Numbered from the stretch's first letter, positions 1-8,205 are shown. The stretch is DNA of 33,121 nucleotides from Thiemannella venezuelensis (GCF_014203605.1 NZ_JACHJJ010000027.1:1-33121); one strand, 5' to 3'. Notes: a model not told the origin generated them from the sequence alone. A program made the numbers and translations.

Positions 1-382
1 ACCTGAATGGTCAGCAGGGTCGCGCTCGTTCGCAACTCGCCATCAGCAACCGGTCAAACCATCACGAATCTCACCAACGCCGGGGCCGTGGGGTTGACCT
101 AGATACGAATCCACAAGAGAACAGCAGGATGATCACAGCAAGCGGTCAGGAAGCTACACCAGGAGTCACATAAAGCGCAAATGCCCCTAAAGCAACAGGA
201 CTGCTACAGCAAGTGACTGAGCGCCGTAAAGCTACCTCGCATGACCGAAGCAATTCGCCATGCGGAACTCACCTTCGGGCTCTCTGACTCGGCAATAGCA
301 ACCAGCCACGCCGAGGAAGCAACACCCGCTGCCCCATTCCCCAGCCCTTGCTCGAAAGCGACCATCCGGAGAAACAGAGGCG
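1..382. other. Gene-free left edge, lower GC
   Basis: I cannot support a gene here. Positions 61-240 are roughly 52-55% GC by count, clearly below the more than 70% of the genes to the right. A frame is open on the plus strand from the edge to a TAA at 170-172, and a second runs from an ATG at 241 into the 3' end of the LacI gene. Neither resembles a family I know or shows the local codon bias. The stretch could be the decayed end of a mobile element or a long intergenic region. Confidence 0.5.
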
Positions 383-1378
383 TCACGCGGATTCGCGGAC
401 GACCAGGTCGCTGGGGAGGATGATCGGATCGGTGGGGCCGCCGGAGGTGAGGCCGAGCAGGAGGCGGACCATGGCTGCGGCCTGCTCGACGACCGGCTGG
501 CGGACCGTGGTCAGCGGCGGCTCCGTGTAGCGGGCCGCCTCGATGTCGTCGAAGCCCACCACCGCCACGTCGTCCGGGACCCGGCGGCCCTCCTGGCGCA
601 GCGCCTGCAGGGCGCCGATCGCCATCAGGTCGTTGGCGACGAAGACCGCGTCGAGCTGCGGGTCGTCCCGGAGCAGCTGGCGCATCGCCACGGCCCCCGA
701 CTCGCGGGTGAAGTCGCCGACCGCGACGATCGAGCGGTGGTCGGAGCCGCGCATGACGTCGCGGTAGCCGGTCAGCCGGTCCTGGCCGCCGATCATGTCC
801 TGGGGTCCGGCGATGGTGGCGATCCGGCGGCGGCCGATCCCGATCAGGTGGCGTACGGCCGTCGCGGCCCCGCCCATGTTGTCGTTGTCGACGTACGGCA
901 GGTTCACGGGGCCCGCGGGCCTGCCGTAGGAGACGGCCGGGACGCGCATGCGGGTGATCGCGGCGGGCAGCGGGTCGGCGCCGTGCATCGAGATGAGCAT
1001 GACGCCGTCGACGTGCCCGCCGGCGAGGTAGCGCTCCACGCGGGCGTGGCTGCGGGCCGAGCCGGACAGCATCAGGACGACCTGCTTGTCGGCCGCCTCC
1101 AGCTCGGCGCTGGCCGACCTGATCACCGTGGAGAACATCGGGTCGTCGGAGAAGACCCGGGTGGGCTGCTCGGAGACGACCAGGGCGATGGAGTCGGTGC
1201 GCTGGTTGACCAGGGTGCGCGCCGCCGCGTTGGGGACGTAGCCGAGTTCCTCGACGGCCCGCATCACCACGTCCCGGATGCCCGGCGCGACGGTCGGCTG
1301 ACCGTTGACCACCCGGGAGACGGTGGCCCGGGAGACTCCCGCGCGGGCGGCGACCGCCTCCAGGGTGGGGCGCTTCAT
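383..1378 (-). CDS. LacI-family transcriptional regulator of the beta-glucan locus
   Basis: A 331-residue protein of normal LacI/GalR length. Residues 4-24 form the helix-turn-helix (LEAVAARAGVSRATVSRVV), followed by a hinge helix around residues 48-57 with the minor-groove leucine in an AARTL context. From about residue 62 it is a periplasmic-binding-protein-like sugar sensor ending in the usual VVGFDDIE and TTVRQP segments. The ATG at 1378 is preceded by GGAGGA at 1386-1391, which fixes the start. It lies downstream of the sugar ABC permeases on the same strand. The palindrome GAGAGCGCTCTC, found only before the nearby binding-protein and hydrolase genes, has the form of a LacI-family operator with a central CG step, so this protein is its probable ligand. 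No copy lies upstream of the regulator itself. The inducer, perhaps laminaribiose or a longer oligosaccharide, is inferred. Confidence 0.93.
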   Translation of the reverse strand: MKRPTLEAVAARAGVSRATVSRVVNGQPTVAPGIRDVVMRAVEELGYVPNAAARTLVNQRTDSIALVVSEQPTRVFSDDPMFSTVIRSASAELEAADKQVVLMLSGSARSHARVERYLAGGHVDGVMLISMHGADPLPAAITRMRVPAVSYGRPAGPVNLPYVDNDNMGGAATAVRHLIGIGRRRIATIAGPQDMIGGQDRLTGYRDVMRGSDHRSIVAVGDFTRESGAVAMRQLLRDDPQLDAVFVANDLMAIGALQALRQEGRRVPDDVAVVGFDDIEAARYTEPPLTTVRQPVVEQAAAMVRLLLGLTSGGPTDPIILPSDLVVRESA

Positions 1379-1410
1379 CGCGTGATCCTCCGTAGACCTG
1401 ATTTGGCATG

Positions 1411-1416
1411 ACGATA
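1411..1416 (-). promoter_or_regulatory. Possible -10 box for the LacI gene
   Basis: TATCGT on the minus strand lies about 33 bases before the ATG at 1378, leaving room for a short leader with the GGAGGA ribosome site. No good -35 is visible. With the hairpin at 1462-1500 just upstream, it suggests the regulator can be expressed apart from the permeases. Confidence 0.3.
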
Positions 1417-1461
1417 ACCCATCCGAACCCCGCCCGACGCCCCTGCGGGAGAGCGGGCCAC

Positions 1462-1500
1462 GGTACGGCGGGCGCCGGACGGCACGGCGTCCGCCGTACC
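1462..1500 (-). terminator. Hairpin between permease and LacI genes
   Basis: Arms 1462-1477 and 1485-1500 pair over 16 positions, with one mismatch that becomes a G-U pair in one strand's RNA, around a 7-base loop. It begins 24 bases after the permease stop on the minus strand. There is no U-tract, as is common in high-GC actinomycetes. It probably terminates or attenuates the transport operon before the regulator gene. Confidence 0.6.
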
Positions 1501-1523
1501 GTCCGGGCGCGGGGCGGGGGCGG

Positions 1524-2480
1524 TCATCCCTTGACGCCGCCCGCCAGCAGGCCGCGGACGAAGTACCGCTGCATCGACAGGAAGACGATCAGCGGGATGA
1601 CCACCGAGACGAACGCCCCGGCGGTCAGGCGCTGCCACTCGTTGCCGCGGGTGCCGGCCATCTGCGCCAGCCGTACGGTCATCGGTGCGCTGTCCGCGGT
1701 GCCGCCCGCGAAGATCAGGCCGACCAGCAGGTCGTTCCAGACCCAGAGGAACTGGAAGATGCCGAAGGTGGCCAGCGCGGGCGCGACCAGCGGCAGGACC
1801 AGCCTGCGGAAGATCATGCCGTGGGTGGCGCCGTCCACCCGGGCCGCCTCCATCAGCTCGCCGGGCAGCTCCGACATGAAGTTGTGCAGCAGGAAGACGC
1901 CGAGCGGCAGGGCGAAGCAGGTGTGCGCGAACCACACCTGCGCGAAGCGGGCGGGCCCCTCCAGCTCCCAGGCGGGCAGGATCTGCGTGCCGAAGACCGA
2001 GACGCCCTCGGAGAAGAACGACAGCAGCGGGACCAGCGACATCTGCAGCGGCACGACCTGGAGCGCGAAGATGCCGATGTAGACCCAGTTGCGCCCGCGG
2101 AACGACACCCAGGCCAGCGCGTACGCCGCGAAGGCGGCGAAGGCCAGCGGGAAGAGCACCGACGGGATCGTGATGACGAGCGAGTTGACCAGGAAACTGG
2201 CCATCTGCCCGGAGGACGAGGAGGTGCCGAACAACACCTCCTGGTAGTTCTCCAGGGTGAGCTGCGGGTCGGAGAAGAACGTCCACCAGCCGGTGCTCTT
2301 GATCTGGTCCTCGGGGCGCAGCGACGACAGGAACAGGCCGAAGGTCGGGGTGGTCCACAGGACGGCGATGACGATCGCGACGGCGCTGGCCGTCCGGTTC
2401 GTCAGCCGCTTCCTGACCCGCCCGGCGGCGGACCCGGCGGCGGGCCGCACGGCCGTGACGGTGCTCGGAACGGTCGTCAT
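1524..2480 (-). CDS. Carbohydrate ABC transporter permease, MalG-like
   Basis: A 318-residue inner-membrane permease of the carbohydrate uptake family 1 (COG0395, MalG/AglG type). A basic N-terminus (about 30 residues) leads to a first membrane helix (IVIAVLWTTPTFGLFLSSL). Several more hydrophobic segments follow, and the cytoplasmic EAA loop (ELMEAARVDGATHGMIFRRL) that contacts the ATPase lies near the C-terminal third. The ATG at 2478-2480 overlaps the upstream permease stop as ATGA, so the two are translationally coupled; longer readings of this frame run into the partner gene. It forms the translocation pore with the permease at 2477-3577 and the binding protein at 3690-5045. The substrate is inferred from context as beta-glucan oligosaccharides, although the sequence family is closer to alpha-glucoside systems. 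Confidence 0.92.
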   Translation of the reverse strand: MTTVPSTVTAVRPAAGSAAGRVRKRLTNRTASAVAIVIAVLWTTPTFGLFLSSLRPEDQIKSTGWWTFFSDPQLTLENYQEVLFGTSSSSGQMASFLVNSLVITIPSVLFPLAFAAFAAYALAWVSFRGRNWVYIGIFALQVVPLQMSLVPLLSFFSEGVSVFGTQILPAWELEGPARFAQVWFAHTCFALPLGVFLLHNFMSELPGELMEAARVDGATHGMIFRRLVLPLVAPALATFGIFQFLWVWNDLLVGLIFAGGTADSAPMTVRLAQMAGTRGNEWQRLTAGAFVSVVIPLIVFLSMQRYFVRGLLAGGVKG

Positions 2481-3577
2481 CGGGCGGCCTCCCGGCGCTG
2501 GCGGATCTGGTAGACGATGATCGGCGTGACCAGCACGAACAGGAAGACGGCCAGCGCCGCGCCCTTGCCGGTCTCGCCGTACCGGAACGCCTGGTTGTAC
2601 ATCTCGTTGGCGATGACGCTGGTGTCGAACTGACCGCCGGTCATGGTCCGGACGATGTCGAAGAGCTTGAGCGTGCCGATCGACTGGGTGACCAGCACCA
2701 CGACCACGGCCGAGCGGATGCTCGGCAGCGTCACCCGGAAGAACATCTGCAGCGGGGAGGCGCCGTCGAGCCTGGCGGCCTCGATGATCTCGGCCGGGAT
2801 GCCCTTGATCGCGGCGGAGAGCACCACGGTGGCGAAGCCCGCCTGGATCCACACCATCACCACGATGAGGAACAGGGTGTTGAGCGGCGGCTCCAGCAGC
2901 CACTGCTGGGGGGTGCCGCCGAAGGCCACCACGAGCTGGTTGAGCAGGCCGATCTGGTCGCTGCCCTCGGGGCGGTAGGCGTAGACGAACTTCCAGATGA
3001 TGCCCGCGCCGACGAAGGAGATGGCCATCGGGAGGAAGACCAGCGACTTGGCGATCGACTCGAAGCGGGTGCGGTCGACGACGACGGCGTAGAGCAGGCC
3101 GACCGCCGTCACCAGGACGGGGACGAGCAGCACCCAGATGAGCGTGTTGCGCAGCACCGTCACCGCTTCCGGCTGGGTGAACATCCAGGCGTAGTTGTCC
3201 AGTCCCACCCAGGCGGTGCCGTCGCCGTTCATGAACGACAGCACGGTGGTGCGCACCGCCGGCACGACCAGGCCGATCCCGAGCAGGACGAGGGCCGGGG
3301 CGAGCAGGACGGCCGCCTGCGGCCACGCCCGCTGCCGTACCGGCACGCGGCCGAGCAGGCGCGACAGGGGCAGCAGGAGGCGTACCCGCGCCCTGGTCGG
3401 CGCGGGGCCGAGCAGGCGCAGCAGGAGCGTGGCGGCGAGCGGCCGCGACCGCGGCTGTGCCGGCGCGCCGCCGAGCAGGAGCAGCAGGAGCGCGACCACC
3501 GCGCAGAACGCGACGACGCCGAGCAGCAGCTGCACCAGCTTCGGCTGCTCTGCGGCGAAGTCGAAGTCCAGGTTCAT
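2477..3577 (-). CDS. Carbohydrate ABC transporter permease, MalF-like
   Basis: A 366-residue permease of COG1175 (MalF/AglF/UgpA type). It opens with one membrane segment (about 15-36) and an unusual arginine- and leucine-rich stretch (about 40-85) before the canonical helices starting at AVLLAPALVLLGIGLVVPAV. The EAA loop (EIIEAARLDGASPLQMFFRV) is intact, so it should engage an ABC ATPase. The extra N-terminal segment makes it 60-70 residues longer than a minimal sugar permease; such extensions are known in MalF/AglF-type proteins. It is separated from the binding-protein gene by 112 bases holding a perfect inverted repeat and overlaps the next permease by 4 bases. No ATPase gene follows. 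Confidence 0.92.
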   Translation of the reverse strand: MNLDFDFAAEQPKLVQLLLGVVAFCAVVALLLLLLGGAPAQPRSRPLAATLLLRLLGPAPTRARVRLLLPLSRLLGRVPVRQRAWPQAAVLLAPALVLLGIGLVVPAVRTTVLSFMNGDGTAWVGLDNYAWMFTQPEAVTVLRNTLIWVLLVPVLVTAVGLLYAVVVDRTRFESIAKSLVFLPMAISFVGAGIIWKFVYAYRPEGSDQIGLLNQLVVAFGGTPQQWLLEPPLNTLFLIVVMVWIQAGFATVVLSAAIKGIPAEIIEAARLDGASPLQMFFRVTLPSIRSAVVVVLVTQSIGTLKLFDIVRTMTGGQFDTSVIANEMYNQAFRYGETGKGAALAVFLFVLVTPIIVYQIRQRREAAR

Positions 3578-3615
3578 CGGAGAGAACTCCCGGAGAGGAT
3601 CGTGCCGGTACGGGA

Positions 3616-3673
3616 GCGTCCGGCTCCGCGGATGCGACGGACGGGCCGCCGGGCCTCGCGCGGAGCCGGACGC
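3616..3673 (-). terminator. Hairpin between binding-protein and permease genes
   Basis: Perfect 15-bp arms at 3616-3630 and 3659-3673 flank a 28-base spacer. It lies directly downstream of the binding-protein stop. As in malE-malF type operons, such a structure can stabilise the upstream mRNA or terminate part of the transcripts, giving more binding protein than permease. Function is inferred from position. Confidence 0.6.
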
Positions 3674-3689
3674 CTCGGGAAGTCCCGGA

Positions 3690-5045
3690 CTAGGACTTCG
3701 GCCAGGAGGCCTCGATGTAGTCGAGGACCGTCTTGGTGTCCTTGCCGTTGATCCAGTCGGTCATGCCCTTCCAGAAGGTGCCCGCGCCGACCGCGGCCGG
3801 CATCAGGTCGGACCCGTCGAAGCGGAAGACCGTGTTCGGGTCCTGGAGCATCTGGATGGAGAGCCTGTCGATCTCGTTCTGCGCGTTGGCGACGTCGACG
3901 CCCTTGTTGGCCGAGACGTACGTGCCCAGCTTCATGCGGGCGTTGGCGTAGTCGCCGGTGGCGAGGTACGCCTGGACGGCCTGGACCTCGGGGCGGTCGG
4001 CGAAGGCCGCGACGAACTCGCCCGCGCCCAGGACCGGCTTCTTGGCCGGGTCGTTGCCGGGCAGGTAGAAGGCGAACACGTCGCCGTCCTTGGCCACCGT
4101 GGTGCCCTCGGGCCAGAAGTTGGCGTAGAAGGAGGCCTGGCGGTGCAGCGCGCACTTGCCCTCGGTGATGGGCACGCCGCCCTCCTGGAAGGCGGTGCTG
4201 GCGATGCTCTTGACGGGGCCGTAGCCGCCGTTGACGAACTTGTCGTTCTTGAGGATCGCGCCGACCTTGTCGACCGCGGCGACGACCTTGGGGTCGTTGA
4301 AGGGCAGCTTGTGCGTCACCCAGTCGTCGTACTCCTCCGGGCTGAGCTCGCGCAGCAGGATGTCCTCGATCCAGTCGGTGGCGGGCCAGCCGGTGGCGTC
4401 GCCGGACTCGATGCCCGCGCACCAGGGCTTGATGCCGGTGCCGGCGATCGTGTTGCTCAGGGTCATGAGCTCGTCCCAGGTCGCGGGGACGGCCCAGCCC
4501 TTCTCGGCGAACATCTTCGGCGAGTACCACACGAAGGACTTGACGCTGGCGCCGAGCGGGGCGGCGTAGAAGGTGCCGTCGACCGTGCCGTACTTGGCCC
4601 AGTCGGCCGACCAGTTCTGGTCGGTCAGCTTCTTCACCTCGGCGGGGGCCGGCTTGAGCTTGCCGGCCTTGGCGAAGCGCTCCAGCAGGCCGGGCTGCGG
4701 GAAGAAGGCGAGGTCCGGCGGGTTGCCGCCGTCGGTGCGGACCTGGATCTGGGCCTCGAACTCGCCGGTGCCCTCGTAGGTGATCTTCATCCCGGTGCAC
4801 TTCTCGAACGGTGCCCAGGTCTCCTGGAACAGGTCGGCCTCCTTGTCCCGGATCGGGGAGTAGATGGAGACCTTCTTGCCCTCGTGCTTGCCGAACCGGG
4901 CGAACGGCGCGCACTCGGCCGAGGCGCCGCTGTCACCGCCCGCCGCCGGCTCCGGGTCGGACGAACCGCACCCGGTGGCGGCCAGCGCCAGGCTCAGGCT
5001 GCCCGCGATCAGCGCGGTGCGTGCGGGACGAGAGAGGAGTGACAT
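3690..5045 (-). CDS. Sugar ABC transporter substrate-binding lipoprotein
   Basis: A 451-residue extracytoplasmic binding protein of the carbohydrate family 1 (COG1653). The N-terminus is a lipoprotein signal: basic start, hydrophobic core, and an ATGC lipobox with the lipidated cysteine at residue 26, then a Gly/Ser/Ala-rich linker. The ATG at 5045 follows GGAGG in the sequence GGAGGAAGGGTCC, which rules out longer starts. Segments such as GGNPPDLAFFPQPG, GWPATDWIEDILLRE and WEL-type aromatic patches recall AglE-like alpha-glucoside binding proteins (from memory, not searched). The surrounding genes nonetheless degrade beta-1,3-glucan, and two copies of the locus operator lie upstream. I therefore infer uptake of laminari-oligosaccharides, with alpha-glucosides as the main alternative. 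Confidence 0.92.
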   Translation of the reverse strand: MSLLSRPARTALIAGSLSLALAATGCGSSDPEPAAGGDSGASAECAPFARFGKHEGKKVSIYSPIRDKEADLFQETWAPFEKCTGMKITYEGTGEFEAQIQVRTDGGNPPDLAFFPQPGLLERFAKAGKLKPAPAEVKKLTDQNWSADWAKYGTVDGTFYAAPLGASVKSFVWYSPKMFAEKGWAVPATWDELMTLSNTIAGTGIKPWCAGIESGDATGWPATDWIEDILLRELSPEEYDDWVTHKLPFNDPKVVAAVDKVGAILKNDKFVNGGYGPVKSIASTAFQEGGVPITEGKCALHRQASFYANFWPEGTTVAKDGDVFAFYLPGNDPAKKPVLGAGEFVAAFADRPEVQAVQAYLATGDYANARMKLGTYVSANKGVDVANAQNEIDRLSIQMLQDPNTVFRFDGSDLMPAAVGAGTFWKGMTDWINGKDTKTVLDYIEASWPKS

Positions 5046-5175
5046 GGACCCTTCCTCCATTACTTTGCCGGGTCGGCCCCGCCTGGCGAGGCCGACAGGG
5101 TCACCCCGCGACCTACGCGTGAGGCCATCGCGTGACCGCGTGCCTGCCTCGGTGACCGGATGCTCACACTGATAT

Positions 5176-5187
5176 GAGAGCGCTCTC
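5176..5187. promoter_or_regulatory. LacI-type operator 1, proximal to the binding-protein gene
   Basis: Perfect palindrome GAGAGCGCTCTC, 131 bases upstream of the binding-protein ATG. It lies just downstream of the -10 candidate at 5192-5197, at the expected transcription start, where a bound repressor would block initiation. Identical copies are at 5295, 8206 and 8335. It resembles CelR/CebR-type sites (TGGGAGCGCTCCCA) but differs at the flanks. Confidence 0.85.
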
Positions 5188-5191
5188 TGCG

Positions 5192-5220
5192 AGCCTCGTC
5201 GGCCCACGATCTGATGTCAA
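5192..5220 (-). promoter_or_regulatory. Promoter of the sugar ABC operon
   Basis: On the minus strand TTGACA (5215-5220) and GAGGCT (5192-5197) are separated by 17 bases. The -35 is perfect and the -10 is weak. The operator begins 4 bases after the -10. From the -35 to the operator edge is 33 bases, nearly the same as at the GH1 promoter (34). Confidence 0.65.
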
Positions 5221-5294
5221 TGACCGTGATGTGACGGTTACGCATTGGTAATCTGCGGTGCCGCCTGCGGCGCGGCGCGCCTCGGATTCTGTTT

Positions 5295-5306
5295 GAGAGC
5301 GCTCTC
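5295..5306. promoter_or_regulatory. LacI-type operator 2, distal to the binding-protein gene
   Basis: Second perfect GAGAGCGCTCTC copy, centred 119 bases upstream of operator 1, between the GH81 stop and the ABC promoter. I see no promoter beside it, so an auxiliary role such as looping or cooperative binding is a plausible inference. Confidence 0.8.
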
Positions 5307-5350
5307 GAAGAGGGTCCGGGCGGAGGCCTCGCGGGGCCCCCGCCCGATGG

Positions 5351-5368
5351 CGTACGGCATGCCGTACG
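5351..5368. terminator. 18-bp perfect palindrome after the GH81 gene
   Basis: CGTACGGCATGCCGTACG is perfectly self-complementary and starts 12 bases after the GH81 stop. As RNA it could fold into a 7-bp stem with a 4-base loop, a modest terminator. A protein-binding site is the alternative, because it has no spacer. Confidence 0.45.
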
Positions 5369-5380
5369 ACCGCCGCCGGA

Positions 5381-8140
5381 TCAGTTCGAGGCGAAGGTGA
5401 ACCAGTTTAAGTTAACGAAATCGGCGGGTTGTCCACTGCTGAACGTGATGTAGACGGTGTGCGTCCCCGTCACCCCCGAGATGTTCGCCGCGACCGTCCG
5501 CCAGCTCTGCCAGCCTCCGGTGTTCCCCACCGCGAAGTCGCCGACCGGCGCGGACGCGGGGCTGTCCAGGCGCACCTGGACCAGCCCGCTGACACCCGCG
5601 CCCGCCCCGGAGGCCACCCTGGCCTTGAACTGCCGCGCCGCCTCGGTGCCGAAGTCGACGCCGTCGAAGCGCAGCCAGTCGCCGTTGGCGATGTAGGCGA
5701 CGTTCTGCCCGCCGCCGCTGTCGGAGGTGCCCTCCAGGCCGGTTCCCGACTGCGCCTGGTGGCTCTCCGCCTGGATGGTGGAGCGGGCGTCGACCCGTCC
5801 CGGCGTCGGCGTGGGTGTGGGCGTGGGGGTCGGGCTCGGGTCGGGACCGCCGCCCCCTCCCGGCTCGGTCCCGCTGCCCGCAGGCCCGCGCCAGGCCATC
5901 GCCCTGGCCGGTACGGCGAGCGTCTGCCTGTCGGAGAACCGCGCCGTGACCGCGCTGCCGGAGGCGTTGTAGGCGACGTAGGTCTTACCCGCCGCCGTGG
6001 TCAGCACCGCGTACGCCGGAACGTTCGCGGTCACCGAGTGGTCGGGCGTGCCCCAGGCGTCCAGCGCGGAGATCCAGTGGTAGGCGTGGGCGCGCGAGTC
6101 GCCGTCCTCGGGCGCCGGGTCCGCCCCCTGCCACAACGAGAGCGCGGTCCCGGGATCGGCCATGGCCAGGAACTGCCAGATGACGTCGCGCCACTCGCTC
6201 TCCCGCCCGCCGTTGGAGGCCCGCATCTCCTCGATGTTCTGCCGGATGTCGGCCTTCCACGCGCCGTTGTAGAGCGAGCCGCCGGTGATCGGCAGCATGT
6301 TGATGCCGTGGATCTCCTCGGCGTTCGCGGTCCACCAGGTGGAGTAGCCGCCGCCCGCGCCCCACACCATGCCCAGCGTGTCGTGGCCGTAGGAGGACGG
6401 GAAGACCGCGCCCTCGGTGTCGAACCAGTACTCGCCGACGGCCTCGCGCTCGGTGGTGTACTGGTAGATGCCCATGTCGCGCAGGGCGGTGTCCCCGGTG
6501 GCCTGGCCGAACAGGATCGCCGCGGCGTTGAACATCATCGCCTCCGACGACGACTCCTGGTTGTTGCCGTGCGCGAAGCCCGCGTGCCCCGACGCCCAGG
6601 CGTGCCCGGCGTAGGGATCGAAGTTGCGCAGGAACGGGAAGCGGCCGTCGGACCTGTCGTAGTTGGCCGCGTCCTTGACCAGGAGCTTCAGCATGCCGCC
6701 GTACTGGGAGCCGGAGGCCCAGGCCGGGTCGTGCTGGGCGACCACGGCCCCCGCCAGCACGAAGTAGCCGTAGTGGAAGTGGTGGTCGTTGAGCTCCTTG
6801 TCCGTGCCGTAGCCCGCCGGGTAGCCGATCAGCGTCTTCCAGGCGGAGTCGTAGGCGAACAGCCGCGAGGTCTCCCCCGGGCCGGCCGTGAGCCAGTCGG
6901 CCAGCCGCTCCTTGACCAGCCGGATCGCCTTGTCGCGCCCGGCGGTGTGGCCGATCTGGTTGGCGACCGGGATCAGCGCCGCCAGCCGCCACAGCGCCTT
7001 GCCGGTCCAGTAGGTGTCGACGGCGCCCTTGTACGGGTCGGTGGCGTCCAGTTCGGCGTCGACGGCCGCCCTGAGCCTGGCCCGGTCCGCGCCGGGCGCG
7101 AGCGGCAGGGCGGGCAGCACGCCGTTGAACTCCGCCGTCGTGGTGAAGGACGCGCCCTCGCGCAGCCGCATCTCGCCGCGCGGAGAGGCGTAGCGGTGGG
7201 CCGTCACGGCGTCGGCGGAGTTCGTCCACTGGTGCCGGTACAGCGCCTGCAGGGTGCCGGTCCGGCTGCCCTGCCGCGCGGCCGTGGTCGCGGTGTACGT
7301 GGCCCGCAGCCGGGCGGCGGACTCGTCGTAGGACCAGCTCACCCGGGTGTCGGTGACGAAGGAGTAGGCGTACTTCTCGAACAGTGGGAGCGCTCCCCTG
7401 GAAGGCAGGAGAGCCACCGAGAAGAAGGCCGCCGGGGCGCTCGCGGAGGCCGTTCCGGTCAGCGACCAGGTGACCCCCGAGGGGGCGAACAGGGCGTAGT
7501 CGCGGCCGTTGACCGTCACTCCCAGTACATTGCCGCCGCTCTGCCAGACGCCGGCCGTACCGGTGAAGGTCACCAGCGCGTCGCCGCCCGCGGCCTCGGC
7601 GTAGACGTACGGCGAGCCGTGCCCGATCGTGGTCCGCAGCGTCCGGGTCCCGTCGCTCCACCGCGGGCTGACGCTCCAGTCGCCCCAGCCGTCCACCTCG
7701 GTCCGCGGCGCGTTGAGGCCGGCGACCCCCACGTTGAGGTCGCTCTGGTGGACGAACTCGTACATGCGCCCGTCGGCGGTGACCGCCGGGGTGTCCGGGT
7801 GGCCGACGCCGATCCCGCCCGCGTTGGCGTGGAAGGAGAGCGGGTGGGCGTACATGTTCTCGGAGTACGGGTTGCCCGCGTACCGCTGGAAGACCAGCGA
7901 GGACCACCAGTCGTTGGTGGGTACGGCACGGCCGGCCATCCGGCCGGTGACCTTCGGGGCGACGGCGGCGCCGTCGGAGTCGGAGGGGCCCGCCGCGCCC
8001 GCCGGGCGGGCGGACGCGTAGCCGCCCGCACCGACGTCGACGGCGGAGGCGGAGCCGGCCAGGACGATGGAACCGGCCACGGCGGTGGCCGTGACCGCCA
8101 GCGCGGTCATCACTCTGCGTAAGGGGGGTGGGAAGCGCAC
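5381..8140 (-). CDS. Secreted GH81 endo-beta-1,3-glucanase with CBM6
   Basis: A 919-residue extracellular enzyme that cleaves internal beta-1,3-glucosidic bonds (laminarin, callose, fungal wall glucan). Residues 1-33 are a signal peptide ending ASA. The GH81 region spans about 65-750, with the diagnostic start PTNDWWSSLVFQ (74-85) and YAHPLSF, then DHHFHYG (452-458) and NQESSSEA (527-534). Asp452, Glu529 and Glu533 are the acidic residues expected in the active site. A proline/threonine linker (about 755-782) joins a C-terminal CBM6-like module (about 783-919; IQAESHQAQSGTG, NGDWLRFDGVDFG, NLNWFTF), which should bind glucan chains. The GTG at 8140 is preceded by a GAGGAGG-type site. The gene has its own promoter and operator and is divergent from the GH1 gene. 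Length and order match actinomycete GH81-CBM6 enzymes. Confidence 0.95.
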   Translation of the reverse strand: MRFPPPLRRVMTALAVTATAVAGSIVLAGSASAVDVGAGGYASARPAGAAGPSDSDGAAVAPKVTGRMAGRAVPTNDWWSSLVFQRYAGNPYSENMYAHPLSFHANAGGIGVGHPDTPAVTADGRMYEFVHQSDLNVGVAGLNAPRTEVDGWGDWSVSPRWSDGTRTLRTTIGHGSPYVYAEAAGGDALVTFTGTAGVWQSGGNVLGVTVNGRDYALFAPSGVTWSLTGTASASAPAAFFSVALLPSRGALPLFEKYAYSFVTDTRVSWSYDESAARLRATYTATTAARQGSRTGTLQALYRHQWTNSADAVTAHRYASPRGEMRLREGASFTTTAEFNGVLPALPLAPGADRARLRAAVDAELDATDPYKGAVDTYWTGKALWRLAALIPVANQIGHTAGRDKAIRLVKERLADWLTAGPGETSRLFAYDSAWKTLIGYPAGYGTDKELNDHHFHYGYFVLAGAVVAQHDPAWASGSQYGGMLKLLVKDAANYDRSDGRFPFLRNFDPYAGHAWASGHAGFAHGNNQESSSEAMMFNAAAILFGQATGDTALRDMGIYQYTTEREAVGEYWFDTEGAVFPSSYGHDTLGMVWGAGGGYSTWWTANAEEIHGINMLPITGGSLYNGAWKADIRQNIEEMRASNGGRESEWRDVIWQFLAMADPGTALSLWQGADPAPEDGDSRAHAYHWISALDAWGTPDHSVTANVPAYAVLTTAAGKTYVAYNASGSAVTARFSDRQTLAVPARAMAWRGPAGSGTEPGGGGGPDPSPTPTPTPTPTPGRVDARSTIQAESHQAQSGTGLEGTSDSGGGQNVAYIANGDWLRFDGVDFGTEAARQFKARVASGAGAGVSGLVQVRLDSPASAPVGDFAVGNTGGWQSWRTVAANISGVTGTHTVYITFSSGQPADFVNLNWFTFASN

Positions 8141-8205
8141 GGATACCTCCTCGGGTACCGGGCTGCCGGCGTCGCAAGGCCGCCGACCGGGGGGACGGTA
8201 ACTGA

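Noticed and set aside
5429-8122. 897-codon open frame on the plus strand
   Set aside because: It lies opposite the GH81 gene. The translation is Gly/Arg/Val-rich low complexity with no family motif, as expected for the antisense of GC-biased codons.
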